DNA from: Thermofilaceae archaeon
Lineage (GTDB): Archaea > Thermoproteota > Thermoprotei > Thermofilales > Thermofilaceae
Direction of reading: 5' to 3'
Assembly: GCA_025057995.1 (NCBI GenBank)
Contig: JANXEW010000012.1
Coordinates: forward strand, 1 to 37,614
Length of the DNA: 37,614 nucleotides
In this document: piece by piece, positions 24,763 through 33,294 of the stretch
Numbering within the stretch: position 1 is the stretch's first letter
Layout of the letters: each line of letters begins with the position of its first letter
Position numbers and translations under genes: made by a program
The notes under the pieces: model-generated
The model's input: the letters and a program-made list of their open reading frames with translations, nothing else
What the model was told of the DNA's origin: nothing
Databases searched by the model: none

Positions 24763-26199
24763 TTACGTGAGGGGTGTGACGGCTGATAAAAGTAAGCTGT
24801 GAGCAAACGCGAGCCAAAGTACGTTCTCCCTCCAAGAACCGGTCTTACTGTACCACGTTTGAGCTGCTACCTCAAGTGGAATGAGTAGCATTAAGCTCAC
24901 GTACGTTACTATGAGTAGGTAGCCGGATAGACCTTGAGCTCCTATTACGAGCCTAGCTGCAGCATATGCTGAAATAAAACTCGCTAAACGGAGGGCGACG
25001 ACAGCGGTCAAGCCTCTCGTAAAAGGCGTCTGCTGCAGCTTAGCTCTCACTAGAGATTCGAACACTACCGCTGGAGGTAGAGATAATGCGAAGATCGCCG
25101 CGATAAGAGAGGCTCTAAAGAGACTCGGTCTCACGTTGAAGAAGGGCTGGAGGCTAAGGCTCAAGCCACCGTAAGCTAATGCAAAGAGCGTAAGGCTGAA
25201 AGCGACGCTCTTCAAAAGGACCCCGACCTTTACCTTAGTGAAACTTAAGCGGATACGTGGACGGTAGACTAGCGAGAGCGCGATAGCTTGAGAGTAGAGG
25301 CAAGCGAGCACGTAAGCTGCGATAAGCGAGACAACCGGAGCTAAGACGAGGTAAAGGGGGAATGCGAGGGGTGCTGCGGCAGCCGCAGCGAGAATTAAGC
25401 GGGGCAAAGGCTTCCGTCCTACAGCCTGGTGTTGAACGCGCTGCAGCCGGGACGCCACTACGTAGATAGCCGTGAGAGCAGCCGTCAGAGCGCTCGCGCT
25501 GCTGACAAGGGTAGCTATGAGGCGGGGGAAGGAGAGGTTTACGTAACCTTCCCCCACCGTGGTCGACAATACGATGTCCGCGAGAGAAGGGTTGTAGAGC
25601 ACCGTAAGGTGATCGTCCAAGGGGAGGATCTCCACCCTCCAGCTCTCAACGTATATTGGGCTGAAAATCTCATCAAGAGCTGCGAAGACAGCTACACGTT
25701 CTATCGACGCGTTTAAGTAAGGTCTTGAAGCTACGACGAAAACTCTCTCAACTCTAGAGTCGATCTTAGCTATCTCTTGAGCGAAGAACCCTCCCATGCT
25801 GTGCCCGATAAGAGTCAACTTCTCGCCAGCGGAAACCCCTAAGGCTTCAGTAAGGGAAAGGTATATCCGGGAAGCTAAAGTAGCGTTGAAAGAGATGCTT
25901 CTTAAACCGCTCCTACCGTGGCCGAGGTTGTCGTACGCTAAGGCCCTGTAACCGTTCCTCGCAAGTTCAATACCCAACCATCTCATCATCTCTAAACTCC
26001 CACCCAGCCCGTGCAACAAGATCACAGTCCCCTTGACCTCCCCCATCTTCGGAAGCCATTCAGCGTAGTAGATCGGGTACCCGTCCGCGTTAACGTAACC
26101 GTACCTCGTCGAAACGGCCGACTCCAAGTAACCTATGTAGAAGTTCGATAACATGCAAGCTACCACTGATCCGATAAGCAAAAGAATCGACTTTCTCAC
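24763..26199 (-). CDS. Alpha/beta hydrolase fused to a multi-span membrane domain
   Basis: 478 residues. An N-terminal anchor (about 4-22) is followed by a compact alpha/beta hydrolase (about 35-205): LLHGLGGS oxyanion loop, YDNLGHGRS, nucleophile Ser134 in GHSMGG, probable Asp176 (ALDEIFSP) and His197 (PLDDHLTV). The domain resembles monoacylglycerol-lipase-type esterases, but is short because the lid is almost absent. From about 225 to the end there are about eight membrane spans (LPRLILAAAAAAPLAFPLYL; VALRLASFISAYAAARLVIG). The hydrolase would lie outside the membrane after the N-terminal anchor. Substrate unknown; lipid or peptide ester is a guess. GTG 26199, with TATA-like AATTATTAGAG about 28 bases upstream. 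Confidence 0.8.
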   Translation of the reverse strand: MRKSILLLIGSVVACMLSNFYIGYLESAVSTRYGYVNADGYPIYYAEWLPKMGEVKGTVILLHGLGGSLEMMRWLGIELARNGYRALAYDNLGHGRSGLRSISFNATLASRIYLSLTEALGVSAGEKLTLIGHSMGGFFAQEIAKIDSRVERVFVVASRPYLNASIERVAVFAALDEIFSPIYVESWRVEILPLDDHLTVLYNPSLADIVLSTTVGEGYVNLSFPRLIATLVSSASALTAALTAIYVVASRLQRVQHQAVGRKPLPRLILAAAAAAPLAFPLYLVLAPVVSLIAAYVLACLYSQAIALSLVYRPRIRLSFTKVKVGVLLKSVAFSLTLFALAYGGLSLSLQPFFNVRPSLFRASLIAAIFALSLPPAVVFESLVRAKLQQTPFTRGLTAVVALRLASFISAYAAARLVIGAQGLSGYLLIVTYVSLMLLIPLEVAAQTWYSKTGSWRENVLWLAFAHSLLLSAVTPLT

Positions 26200-26267
26200 G
26201 TCATAGGGCTTTACACTCTACTCTAATAATTGTTACCTCCTAGAATCAACTTTTCAGTTTAGGTATT

Positions 26268-26912
26268 TTAACCGTTGACGTCAGCGTAAATCTTCTTGAA
26301 GCGAGTTGAGAAAGTTTCCTCCGGTTTACCCATCATCCTCATCCTCTTCCTCAGCTCCTTAAGGGCAAGCCTAGTAGCCCTGTACTCGACTTCAGCTTCA
26401 ACCTCTTGGGCGATCTTCTTGATCAACTTAACAGCCCTAGGTACAGTCAACCCTTCTGGAACCTTAAGTAGAAAAGTGAGGGTAAACCACTTCTCCTCCT
26501 TCTCAACGTAATGGCTTTCAACCAACCCAGCTTTCTCAAGCTCTTTAACGATAGAAGTTAAAGCTCGAAGGTAAGCTCTAGGACCAACTACGTCATCCCA
26601 CTCGGCTGTCCAACTGAAGACTTCGACTTCAGCCAAGTTTCTAGAGAAACGCGTCGTGTAGCTGAAGAGCTCTCCAAGTTCAAGCCCGTAGACGACGTTC
26701 CCCTCGATAGACTTTACAGGCTCTATGAAGACGTCTTCAGGTATCTCACCCAACTTGAGGTTCTTAAGTTGTGAGAGAGGTATCGGAGCTGAGTCTCCAA
26801 CCCCCTCGTACCTCTTCCCGTCCAACTCCAAACATATCAACTCCCCTTCCTCAGAGAACAAAGCCTTAATCCTCCCGCCCGCCACAAGGCGCGGCATGTC
26901 TTCATCCTCCAT
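26268..26912 (-). CDS. Protein of unknown function, soluble
   Basis: 214 residues, not recognised. An N-terminal beta-rich part (about 5-60; KALFSEEGELICLELDGKRY), a central segment with SYTTRFSRNLAEVEVFSWTA, and a helical C-terminal half (YLRALTSIVKELEKAGLVES; AVKLIKKIAQEVEAEVEYRA; ALKELRKRMRMMG). The 'SIVKELEKAGLVE' run could be part of a winged helix. ATG 26912; a TATA-like GTTTTTATCC on the minus strand (26938-26947) is about 30 bases upstream. Monocistronic. Confidence 0.68.
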   Translation of the reverse strand: MEDEDMPRLVAGGRIKALFSEEGELICLELDGKRYEGVGDSAPIPLSQLKNLKLGEIPEDVFIEPVKSIEGNVVYGLELGELFSYTTRFSRNLAEVEVFSWTAEWDDVVGPRAYLRALTSIVKELEKAGLVESHYVEKEEKWFTLTFLLKVPEGLTVPRAVKLIKKIAQEVEAEVEYRATRLALKELRKRMRMMGKPEETFSTRFKKIYADVNG

Positions 26913-27411
26913 GAAAACCCTGGGAGCGATTGCAACGTCGGGATAAAAACGTGTCCTTATAGAACCCTGAAAGTGATCGACAGGTACGTTACTAAACTTC
27001 CATAAGGCGTAACGCTTCTTAGAGTTGGAGTTAGACGTCTCCTAACCCGCGTAGAAAAATAGCGGTTAAGAGCGCGCAAAGGCGGCAACTAAGTGAACTA
27101 AAGAGTGGTGGCTGTTAGTTTAGCGTCGACCACTGAAAGCATAGAAAGTTTACCTGAGTGAACATTAGAGTACTGTACCGTGGAGCAGACTATGAAAAAT
27201 GAAAAATATAAATATGAGTGTAAATTACACCGCTTCTGTATGAAATATCGTAATTTCCGAGTAATTAAATCTACTGGAAAATCAGGACAACTAACCGGAC
27301 TCTGCCGTCGTAGAGGGGCATCTCCAAACAACTGGATTGTGAAAACCCTACCCTTCAGCCCACGTGTAAAGAGCTTCTACAACAACGAACACGTTAGAGG
27401 TGTATAGTAGG
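26913..27411. other. 499-base intergenic region, no convincing gene
   Basis: Between the divergent genes at 26912 and 27412. It holds the promoter of the left gene, a possible small hairpin (GTTGGAG 27024-27030 with CTCCTAAC 27039-27046, one bulge), and an AT-rich island at 27187-27260 with TATAAATAT (27207-27215) that could be a distant promoter for the ABC genes, giving a leader of about 170 bases. A 75-codon plus-strand frame (27180-27407) ends four bases before the ABC start, but starts inside this AT-rich island and has no recognisable content. Confidence 0.5.
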
Positions 27412-28287
27412 ATGAGCGTTGAAGCGTTCAACTTAGGCAAGAAGTTCGGAGACGTATGGGGTGTGAGAGATGCTACGCTAACCGTCAAGGATGGGTCCGT
27501 AGCTGTTCTAGCTGGTCCAAACGGAGCTGGTAAAACGACTACGACGCGGATTCTAACGACGTACTATAAGCCTGATAAAGGCCACGCCCGCGTCTGCGGC
27601 TACGATGTAATTAAAGAATACCGCCAGGTTAGGAGGATGATCTCTTACCTACCGCAAGGGTACGGCGTAAGCGGCGACTTGACGCCTGAAGAATTGATCC
27701 TCTCAACCTTGATGGTGCGAGGCTTCAGCTACTTTGACGCTAAAAGAGAGGCTAGGAAATGGCTTGAAGCGCTGGGCCTCTGGGAGATTAGGAACAGGAG
27801 GTTCTGGGTCATGAGCGGCGGAGAGAAGAGGAGAGCTGTCGTAGCTTCTTCGCTAGCGGAACCTGTTGAAGTCTACTTCCTCGACGAGCCTACGACGGGT
27901 ATCGACGTGGAAGGTAGATACGAGGTACTTAAATCGGTCAGGGAGGTCGCTGCTAGCGGCGCGACTGTGTTCATGACTACTCACAACCTGTCTGAAGCAC
28001 AGATCGCTGCTGACGAAGTGGTCTTCATAAGCTCTGGGAAAACGATCCTATCGGGTAAACCTGCTCAACTGATGGAGTCGTTCCCCTGGAGGTACAAGGC
28101 TATAGTAGACAAGAGGAACGGCATACCTGAGAACCTACCTTACATCGACGTAGGCGATAAGATAATCGTATACGCTAAAGCTAGGAGCGAGCTCTACAAC
28201 GTGATTGAAGAGTTGAAGACAAACGTTCACGGGGTACGGGAAGTGGACTTAGAGGACGTGTACTTCCACGCTGTAAAGGTGAAGTAG
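27412..28287 (+). CDS. ABC-2 exporter, ATP-binding protein
   Basis: 291 residues from ATG 27412. One nucleotide-binding domain: Walker A GPNGAGKTTTT near 35-45, Q-loop LPQGYGVSG, signature MSGGEKRRA, Walker B VYFLDEPTTGIDVEG, H-loop MTTHNLSEA. A C-terminal stretch of about 70 residues (RYKAIVDKRNGIPENLPYID and on) is the usual extension of drug/antibiotic-type ATPases. Upstream GTG 27400 is in frame, but AGAGGTG (27395-27401) fits a ribosome site for ATG 27412. The membrane partner starts directly at the stop codon. Confidence 0.9.
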   Translation: MSVEAFNLGKKFGDVWGVRDATLTVKDGSVAVLAGPNGAGKTTTTRILTTYYKPDKGHARVCGYDVIKEYRQVRRMISYLPQGYGVSGDLTPEELILSTLMVRGFSYFDAKREARKWLEALGLWEIRNRRFWVMSGGEKRRAVVASSLAEPVEVYFLDEPTTGIDVEGRYEVLKSVREVAASGATVFMTTHNLSEAQIAADEVVFISSGKTILSGKPAQLMESFPWRYKAIVDKRNGIPENLPYIDVGDKIIVYAKARSELYNVIEELKTNVHGVREVDLEDVYFHAVKVK

Positions 28288-29016
28288 ATGAAAACGGTAT
28301 GGAAGATCTTGGGAGTAGCTTACGCTCAGTTCGTGCTCTTCAAGAGACAGTGGATGTGGATCGCACAGTCTATAGCTTCTACGTTAGGCATCGTCTTGAT
28401 CTTCAGCCTCTGGGGAGGAATTGAAGCCTTAAGACACATGGTGGTCGTCCTCTTAACCGTCAGCGGTTGGCAAATCGGTTTAAACATAGCCGCGCAATCC
28501 ATCGGCTGGGATAGAGTATCCTTCGAGTACGAGAGGAGGGTAGCTTCGCCGTTAAGCCCCTTAGAGTACCTGCTCGGATCCATACTTGGGGCCTTCCTCC
28601 CCTTCTTCGTCAGCGAGATACCTCTAGCCCTCCTGCTCGCGCTTCTAGCAGGCGTAAACCCTCTATCCTTAGTCTACGTAATTCTACTCTCGATCCTCGG
28701 CACGTTCCTAGGCCTCTTCCTCTCGTTATCGATAGTATTGAGGATAAGGAACCCGATGAACGTCTCCGCTGTAACCAACCCACTGGCGACGTTGACGACG
28801 ATGCTCCCGCCCGTCTACTATACTCCACTCATGCTCCCCGAACCTTTGCGTACAGCATGCCTAGCCGTTCCAACAACTGTGCTCGTCGACTTAGGTAGGG
28901 CGTTGACAGGCCAAACTTACGCGTACCCTATCCCGCTGGCTGTCGCAAGCCTTTCAATATGGGTGGCGGCTACGCTGACAGCGACTAAGTACAAGCTTAA
29001 GTGGGGGCACGAGTAG
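28288..29016 (+). CDS. ABC-2 exporter, permease
   Basis: 242 residues with six predicted spans (WIAQSIASTLGIVLIFSLWG; MVVVLLTVSGWQIGLNIAAQ; ILGAFLPFFVSEIPLALLLA; VYVILLSILGTFLGLFLSLS; LATLTTMLPPVYYTPLMLPE; PLAVASLSIWVAATLTATKY). The layout and the gene pair match ABC-2 type exporters. Substrate unknown. ATG abuts the ATPase stop. After the stop come GGTTTTCCC and further T-rich bases; the 186 bases to the hyuB stop show no gene. Confidence 0.87.
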   Translation: MKTVWKILGVAYAQFVLFKRQWMWIAQSIASTLGIVLIFSLWGGIEALRHMVVVLLTVSGWQIGLNIAAQSIGWDRVSFEYERRVASPLSPLEYLLGSILGAFLPFFVSEIPLALLLALLAGVNPLSLVYVILLSILGTFLGLFLSLSIVLRIRNPMNVSAVTNPLATLTTMLPPVYYTPLMLPEPLRTACLAVPTTVLVDLGRALTGQTYAYPIPLAVASLSIWVAATLTATKYKLKWGHE

Positions 29017-29202
29017 GTTTTCCCAAAGTTTTCCACCTGGTGAACGACTTCCATCAAGCAAAATCTAGACAACTGTATACTAGAACAGTTTACAACTAAG
29101 GCGAGGGACACTTCTACCTCTCGGAAACCAAACTGAGTAAAGTCTAGAGAACCTTCAACTAGTCGACGGGGAAAGCGTCAAAATCGTCAACGAAGGGTAT
29201 TA

Positions 29203-30753
29203 TCAGGGCGGACCCCAACCCCCGCCTCCCGGCGTCTCTACGATGACTTCGTCTCCCTCCTCTAAGTTGAGGATGAACTTACTGGGCATCTCCATGACCC
29301 TCCCTCCACTCTTCTTCACCACTACCCTAGCGGGAGCACCCGGGCTTCCTCCCCATAGACCGTAGGGTCCTCTCCTAAAACGGTCTGTTAGCACAGAAAG
29401 AGTACAAGGTTTAAGCGCTTTAAAGGATCTAACGATCCCATCCCCTCCCCTGTACCTACCGCACCCTCCGCTTCCAGACCTTATAGCGTACCCCGTAAAC
29501 AAGATAGGGTAGCTCCTCTCTACTACTTCAATGGGCGTGTTCAACGTGTTAGTCATATTCACGTGAACTCCGCTGACCCCGTCTCTGCCAGGCCTACCCC
29601 CAGTGCCTCCGCCTACAGTCTCGTAGTACGCCCAGTAACCTGTTTCTCCAACACCTCCAAGCATGATGTTCATCATAGTCCCTGAACCAGCTGCCGGAAC
29701 CCTATCAGCAACCGCTTCAGCTAAGGCTTTGAGGACTACGTCGACCACCCTCTGGCTCGTCTCAAGGTTCCCTCCAGAGACGGGGGCCGGCTTCCTAGGG
29801 TTGAGCAACGAACCTTCCGGGACACTTATCTCGACGAGACTGTAGAAACCTTCGTTCGTGGGAACCTCTCCCCCCATCGCCGCTCTCACAGCGTAGCTGG
29901 TTGCAGCGTACGTCACCCCGTAAACCGCGTTAAGCGGCGCTTCAACTTGAGGAGAGGTACCCTTAAAGTCGACTCTAACGCCATCCTCTCCTATATCGAC
30001 ACGCGCTTTGATCGTCAAATCCTCTTCACCCAATTCAAGGTAGTCTACAGCCTCGTAGACTCCACGCTTCCAGTCCGACATGCGCTTCAACGAAAGCGTC
30101 CTCCCGTAGCTTACCGCTTCAGACCAAGCTTCGAACACCTTGCCGCCAAACCTTTCAAAAAGCTCTAACACCTTCCTCACCCCTACCCCAACGGCAGCGA
30201 CTTGAGCTTGTAGATCCCGTTCGACAACGTGGGGTGTCTTACTGTTCGCAGCTATAAGCTTCAACAAGTCTTCGTTGGATACATTCCTCTCAACCAACTT
30301 AACCGGAGGGATGAGGAAGCCCTCCTCGTAGACAGTCTTAGCGAGCGGGTTAATGCTGCCGGGCACGGGTCCTCCAACGTCGACGTGATGAGCCTTGTTC
30401 ACGACGTAAGCTACTACTTCACCCTTGTGGAAAACTGGAGAGAGTACGGCTATGTCGTTCAAGTGCGTGCCAGACAAGTAGGGGTCGTTGACGACTATTA
30501 CGTCGCCGTCCTCCAACTCTAGACCACGCTCCTTCAACCAGTTCAACAAGTTGAAGACGCAGACCCTAAACGAGCCCAAGTGAACTGGAATATGTTCAGC
30601 TTGTGCGACGATCCTCCCTTCCAGGTCGGCTACCGCGCAACTCAAGTCAACCCTCTCCCTAATATTCGGGGAGAAGGCGGACCTCCTTAAGGCAGCCCCC
30701 ATCTCCTCAGCGATGAAAACCGTAGCCTTGTATATCAACTCCCACGAGACCAT
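29203..30753 (-). CDS. hyuB: HyuB family: hydantoinase/oxoprolinase B-type subunit
   Basis: 516 residues, slightly shorter than the usual 550-590. Family features: the N-terminal ALRRSAFSPNIRERVDLSCA, VVNDPYLSGTHLNDIAVLSP, KAHHVDVGGPVPGSINP, GGNLETSQRVVDVVLKALAE, GGGTGGRPGRDG and the C-terminal TPGGGGWGPP. It pairs with HyuA to open cyclic amides (N-methylhydantoin, 5-oxoproline, caprolactam-type) with ATP, or acts in related carboxylases; the substrate cannot be assigned. One base separates it from hyuA. 5-Oxoproline removal is a plausible role in a thermophile, since glutamine cyclises when hot. Confidence 0.9.
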   Translation of the reverse strand: MVSWELIYKATVFIAEEMGAALRRSAFSPNIRERVDLSCAVADLEGRIVAQAEHIPVHLGSFRVCVFNLLNWLKERGLELEDGDVIVVNDPYLSGTHLNDIAVLSPVFHKGEVVAYVVNKAHHVDVGGPVPGSINPLAKTVYEEGFLIPPVKLVERNVSNEDLLKLIAANSKTPHVVERDLQAQVAAVGVGVRKVLELFERFGGKVFEAWSEAVSYGRTLSLKRMSDWKRGVYEAVDYLELGEEDLTIKARVDIGEDGVRVDFKGTSPQVEAPLNAVYGVTYAATSYAVRAAMGGEVPTNEGFYSLVEISVPEGSLLNPRKPAPVSGGNLETSQRVVDVVLKALAEAVADRVPAAGSGTMMNIMLGGVGETGYWAYYETVGGGTGGRPGRDGVSGVHVNMTNTLNTPIEVVERSYPILFTGYAIRSGSGGCGRYRGGDGIVRSFKALKPCTLSVLTDRFRRGPYGLWGGSPGAPARVVVKKSGGRVMEMPSKFILNLEEGDEVIVETPGGGGWGPP

Positions 30754-30754
30754 T

Positions 30755-32734
30755 TCAACCAGCCTTAGTTAACCTCAACTCCCCAGCTTCACCGACTGTA
30801 AAGCTCCAACCTGGCGGTACGACAGTATTAGAGTCATACTCTTCTACGATAGCTGGACCTTCCAAGGAGAAGCCGGTTGGCAAGCTATCCCTCCAGTAGA
30901 CGGGAGCATCAAGCCAAGACCCCTCAAAGTACACTTTCCTCAACCCGACCCTTGCTATAGACGAAGCCGCCGGCCTCTTCAACCTCGGCTTCATCCTCCG
31001 CTTTACGGCGAAAACTCTAGCTACCACTACCTCCAACTCGAGACCAAGCTTGAAACCAAACGTAGCTTCATGCTTCGCTTCGAAAGCGTTCCTAACGTCT
31101 TCTAGACGCGCGGGACGTCCTACAGGTACAGTAAGCTCCCAACCCTGCCCCAAGTACCTTGCGTCAACGTACCTGAGGAAGTAGTCGACTCCGCCGACGC
31201 GTTCAACCAGCCCCTCCTCCATAACAGCGTAAACGTCCTCTAGAGAGCTTGCGTCAGGGAAAGCCTTACGAGCTTCAAACCTCCAGTCCGCCACTAGAAG
31301 CCCCCACGCGCTAAAGAAACCCGGGTGGAGGGGCACTACAACCTCCCTCACTCCAAGCTCCTCAGCTACAAAAGCTGCGTGTTGAGGTCCAGCGCCCCCG
31401 AAAGCTACTATAACGTAGTCTGAGGGGTCTATCCCCCTCTCAACGGTGACGAGCCTCACACCCCTCGCCATCTCCAAGTTGATCAACCTTAAAGCCTCGT
31501 CAGCTACTTCAACTGGATCCCCCAACTTAGACAACGCTTTGAACGCCGCCCTCTTATCCAGTCGAAGCCCGCCGGCCAGTAGAGATTCACCAACCCTACC
31601 TAACGCCAAGTTAGCGTCGGTAACAGTAGCCGCTTCACCGCCACTACAAAAACAAGCCGGCCCCGGTTCAGCTCCAGCGCTCAAAGGTCCAACGCGTAGA
31701 GCGCCAGCTTCATCCCTCCACACGATAGTCCCCCCTCCAGCGGAAACCTCTGATAAGTCGACGAAAGGGAACCTTACGGGGTAGCCTGATCCCTTCACAA
31801 TCCTACCGTAGTGAGCTTCACCGCCCACCTCGTACTCAGCCGTCAACTCAACCTCAAACCCCCTCACTACGCCAGCTTTAGCTGTAGTACCCCCCATGTC
31901 GAAGCTGATAACCTTCGGCAAACCAAGCTCTCTAGCCAGTTCCGCGGCCGCGACTACTCCAGCCGCCGGACCGCTTTCGACGACTTGTACAGGCCTCTCC
32001 GCAGCCTCTTCAACGTCCACCAACCCGCCTGAGCTGGACATTACGTACAAGCTTTCAACGCCCATCTCCGCCAACCCGTCAAACAACCTTGCGAGGTACC
32101 TGGAGACTATAGGTTGAAGCACAGCGTTGACGAGCGTCGTAGAAGCCCTTTCGTACTCCCTCGGCTCAGGAGCCACGCGGTGTGATAAGGAGACGTAGTC
32201 AACGTACCTTGAGAGAACACCTCCGGCGACCTTCTCGTGCTCAGGGCGCAAGTATGAATGCAGGAAGCATACGGCTAAGCTTTCGACACCTAAGCTCCTA
32301 AGCTTCAAACCTAGTTCTTCTACGGCCTCCGGGTCCAAAGGCTTTAGAACAACTCCTCTCGCGTCAACCCTCTCATCCAACTCGAAACGCAAATCCCTAG
32401 AGGCTAGAGGCTTCGGCTTCTCAAAGAAGAAGTCGTATAGACGCGGTCTATTCTGCCGCCCTATCTCTACCACATCCTTGAAACCTTTAGTGGTTACGAA
32501 AGCCACCTTCGGAAGCTCTAAGCTAACTTGACCCCTCAAAGCGTTCGTAGCTATAGTCGTAGCGTGAACGACTTCCCTTACCCTAACTTCCTCCGCCACC
32601 CTCCTCAAACCCTCCAAAACTGCTTCCTCAGGCTTCCGCGGGGTAGACAACATCTTGACAAAACCTAGAGTATGATCGTCTCTCACGTAAACAAAGTCTG
32701 TAAAAGTGCCACCTACGTCGACTGCAACGATCAC
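30755..32734 (-). CDS. hyuA: HyuA family: ATP-dependent hydantoinase/oxoprolinase A-type subunit
   Basis: 659 residues, normal for the family. It starts with the actin-like phosphate loop VDVGGTFTDFVYV, then HATTIATNALRG, KGFKDVVEIGRQNRPRLYDF, SSSGGLVDVEEA, the second ATP loop SFDMGGTTAKAGVV, GAEPGPACF and VAFGGAGPQHAAF. The C-terminal part (GFSLEGPAIVEEYDSNTVVP) is the typical end. It phosphorylates the cyclic amide before HyuB hydrolyses it. GTG 32734, with a TATA box centred 25 bases upstream, begins the hyuAB transcript. Confidence 0.92.
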   Translation of the reverse strand: MIVAVDVGGTFTDFVYVRDDHTLGFVKMLSTPRKPEEAVLEGLRRVAEEVRVREVVHATTIATNALRGQVSLELPKVAFVTTKGFKDVVEIGRQNRPRLYDFFFEKPKPLASRDLRFELDERVDARGVVLKPLDPEAVEELGLKLRSLGVESLAVCFLHSYLRPEHEKVAGGVLSRYVDYVSLSHRVAPEPREYERASTTLVNAVLQPIVSRYLARLFDGLAEMGVESLYVMSSSGGLVDVEEAAERPVQVVESGPAAGVVAAAELARELGLPKVISFDMGGTTAKAGVVRGFEVELTAEYEVGGEAHYGRIVKGSGYPVRFPFVDLSEVSAGGGTIVWRDEAGALRVGPLSAGAEPGPACFCSGGEAATVTDANLALGRVGESLLAGGLRLDKRAAFKALSKLGDPVEVADEALRLINLEMARGVRLVTVERGIDPSDYVIVAFGGAGPQHAAFVAEELGVREVVVPLHPGFFSAWGLLVADWRFEARKAFPDASSLEDVYAVMEEGLVERVGGVDYFLRYVDARYLGQGWELTVPVGRPARLEDVRNAFEAKHEATFGFKLGLELEVVVARVFAVKRRMKPRLKRPAASSIARVGLRKVYFEGSWLDAPVYWRDSLPTGFSLEGPAIVEEYDSNTVVPPGWSFTVGEAGELRLTKAG

Positions 32735-32752
32735 CCGAACCCCGAAGAAAAC

Positions 32753-32765
32753 AACTATATAAAAC
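32753..32765 (-). promoter_or_regulatory. TATA box of hyuAB
   Basis: GTTTTATATAGTT on the minus strand, centred about 25 bases before GTG 32734; a leaderless transcript is expected. Confidence 0.6.
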
Positions 32766-32811
32766 GCTAGACTCGACGCAAGCTTTCACAACCTTTCTTG
32801 CAGCCTAGACA

Positions 32812-32900
32812 GTAGACTCCCACAACCCTCACTGTAGACGGTAGACTCTTACACTGTAGCTCACTAATCTGGTATAGCTAGTTCGCACTCAGTCTACCGT
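32812..32900. repeat. Repeats and a 10-bp inverted repeat between hyuA and the ECF operon
   Basis: GTAGACTC-CC-ACA (32812-32824) recurs as GTAGACTC-TT-ACA (32841-32853). ACGGTAGACT (32838-32847) has its exact inverted copy AGTCTACCGT at 32891-32900, with 43 bases between. This sits upstream of the likely ECF promoter, in a 320-base gap without a gene. It could be a DNA-binding region or a short structured RNA. Confidence 0.45.
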
Positions 32901-32971
32901 GTTCCTCTCAAGCGTGATTAAAGCTATAGTCTAAAGTTCTCTGCAGCTTAAAACGGTTTAGCAAGCTCGAA

Positions 32972-33014
32972 ACTTATAAGCACATTTATGTTAAAGATTT
33001 TATTGCAAGCAATA
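32972..33014 (+). promoter_or_regulatory. ECF operon promoter and 14-bp operator-like palindrome
   Basis: ACTTATAAG (32972-32980) is a TATA box that places transcription start near 33002. The perfect inverted repeat TATTGC-AA-GCAATA (33001-33014) covers that predicted start, the expected site for a repressor. It leaves a 5' leader of about 50 bases that ends in a ribosome site (GAGAGG) before ATG 33055. No thiamine or cobalamin riboswitch core was recognised. Confidence 0.5.
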
Positions 33015-33054
33015 CATTAATAAAGGAGTTTTTTACAGATTCTCGAGAGGAAAT

Positions 33055-33282
33055 ATGTCCTATACATACTGGTTTATCATGAGCGTGTATATAACAATTT
33101 TTGCAGTTATAGCTCTAGACCTTTTGGAACGGCATGAGTTAGGCGGTGCGCTAGAAGCAGCCGTGTCCAACAACCGAAGGCTACTCTACATCCACATCTT
33201 CAAGCTACTGTGCGAAATGTCAGTCATCTGGTTGATCGTAGCTTTCATCGGTCAGATCTTCATGGGTTGGATAAGTCTCTAG
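33055..33282 (+). CDS. Small two-span membrane protein, first gene of ECF operon
   Basis: 75 residues: an N-terminal span (FIMSVYITIFAVIALDLL, about 7-25), a basic polar loop (ERHELGGALEAAVSNNRRLL) and a second span (VIWLIVAFIGQIFMGWISL). Not recognised. Its position and layout recall the small extra membrane subunits (CbiN, NikN) of some metal-uptake ECF systems, but sequence does not show that relation. ATG 33055 has GAGAGG seven to twelve bases upstream. It shares the transcript with the S component, whose ribosome site overlaps its stop codon. Confidence 0.7.
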   Translation: MSYTYWFIMSVYITIFAVIALDLLERHELGGALEAAVSNNRRLLYIHIFKLLCEMSVIWLIVAFIGQIFMGWISL

Positions 33283-33290
33283 GAGGTGAT
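33281..33290 (+). promoter_or_regulatory. Full-length Shine-Dalgarno site for the S component
   Basis: AGGAGGTGAT is the complete complement of the 16S rRNA 3' end. It overlaps the stop of the 75-residue gene. Its spacing favours GTG 33295 over GTG 33286 and ATG 33289, which lie inside or too close to it. Confidence 0.65.
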
Positions 33291-33294
33291 GAAT

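Noticed and set aside
27180-27407. 75-codon plus-strand frame just before the ABC ATPase gene
   Set aside because: Its start lies in an AT-rich, TATA-like stretch, its content is not protein-like by eye, and no ribosome site precedes it.
32735-33054. Thiamine or cobalamin riboswitch ahead of the ECF operon
   Set aside because: No conserved riboswitch core was found, and the predicted leader is only about 50 bases long.
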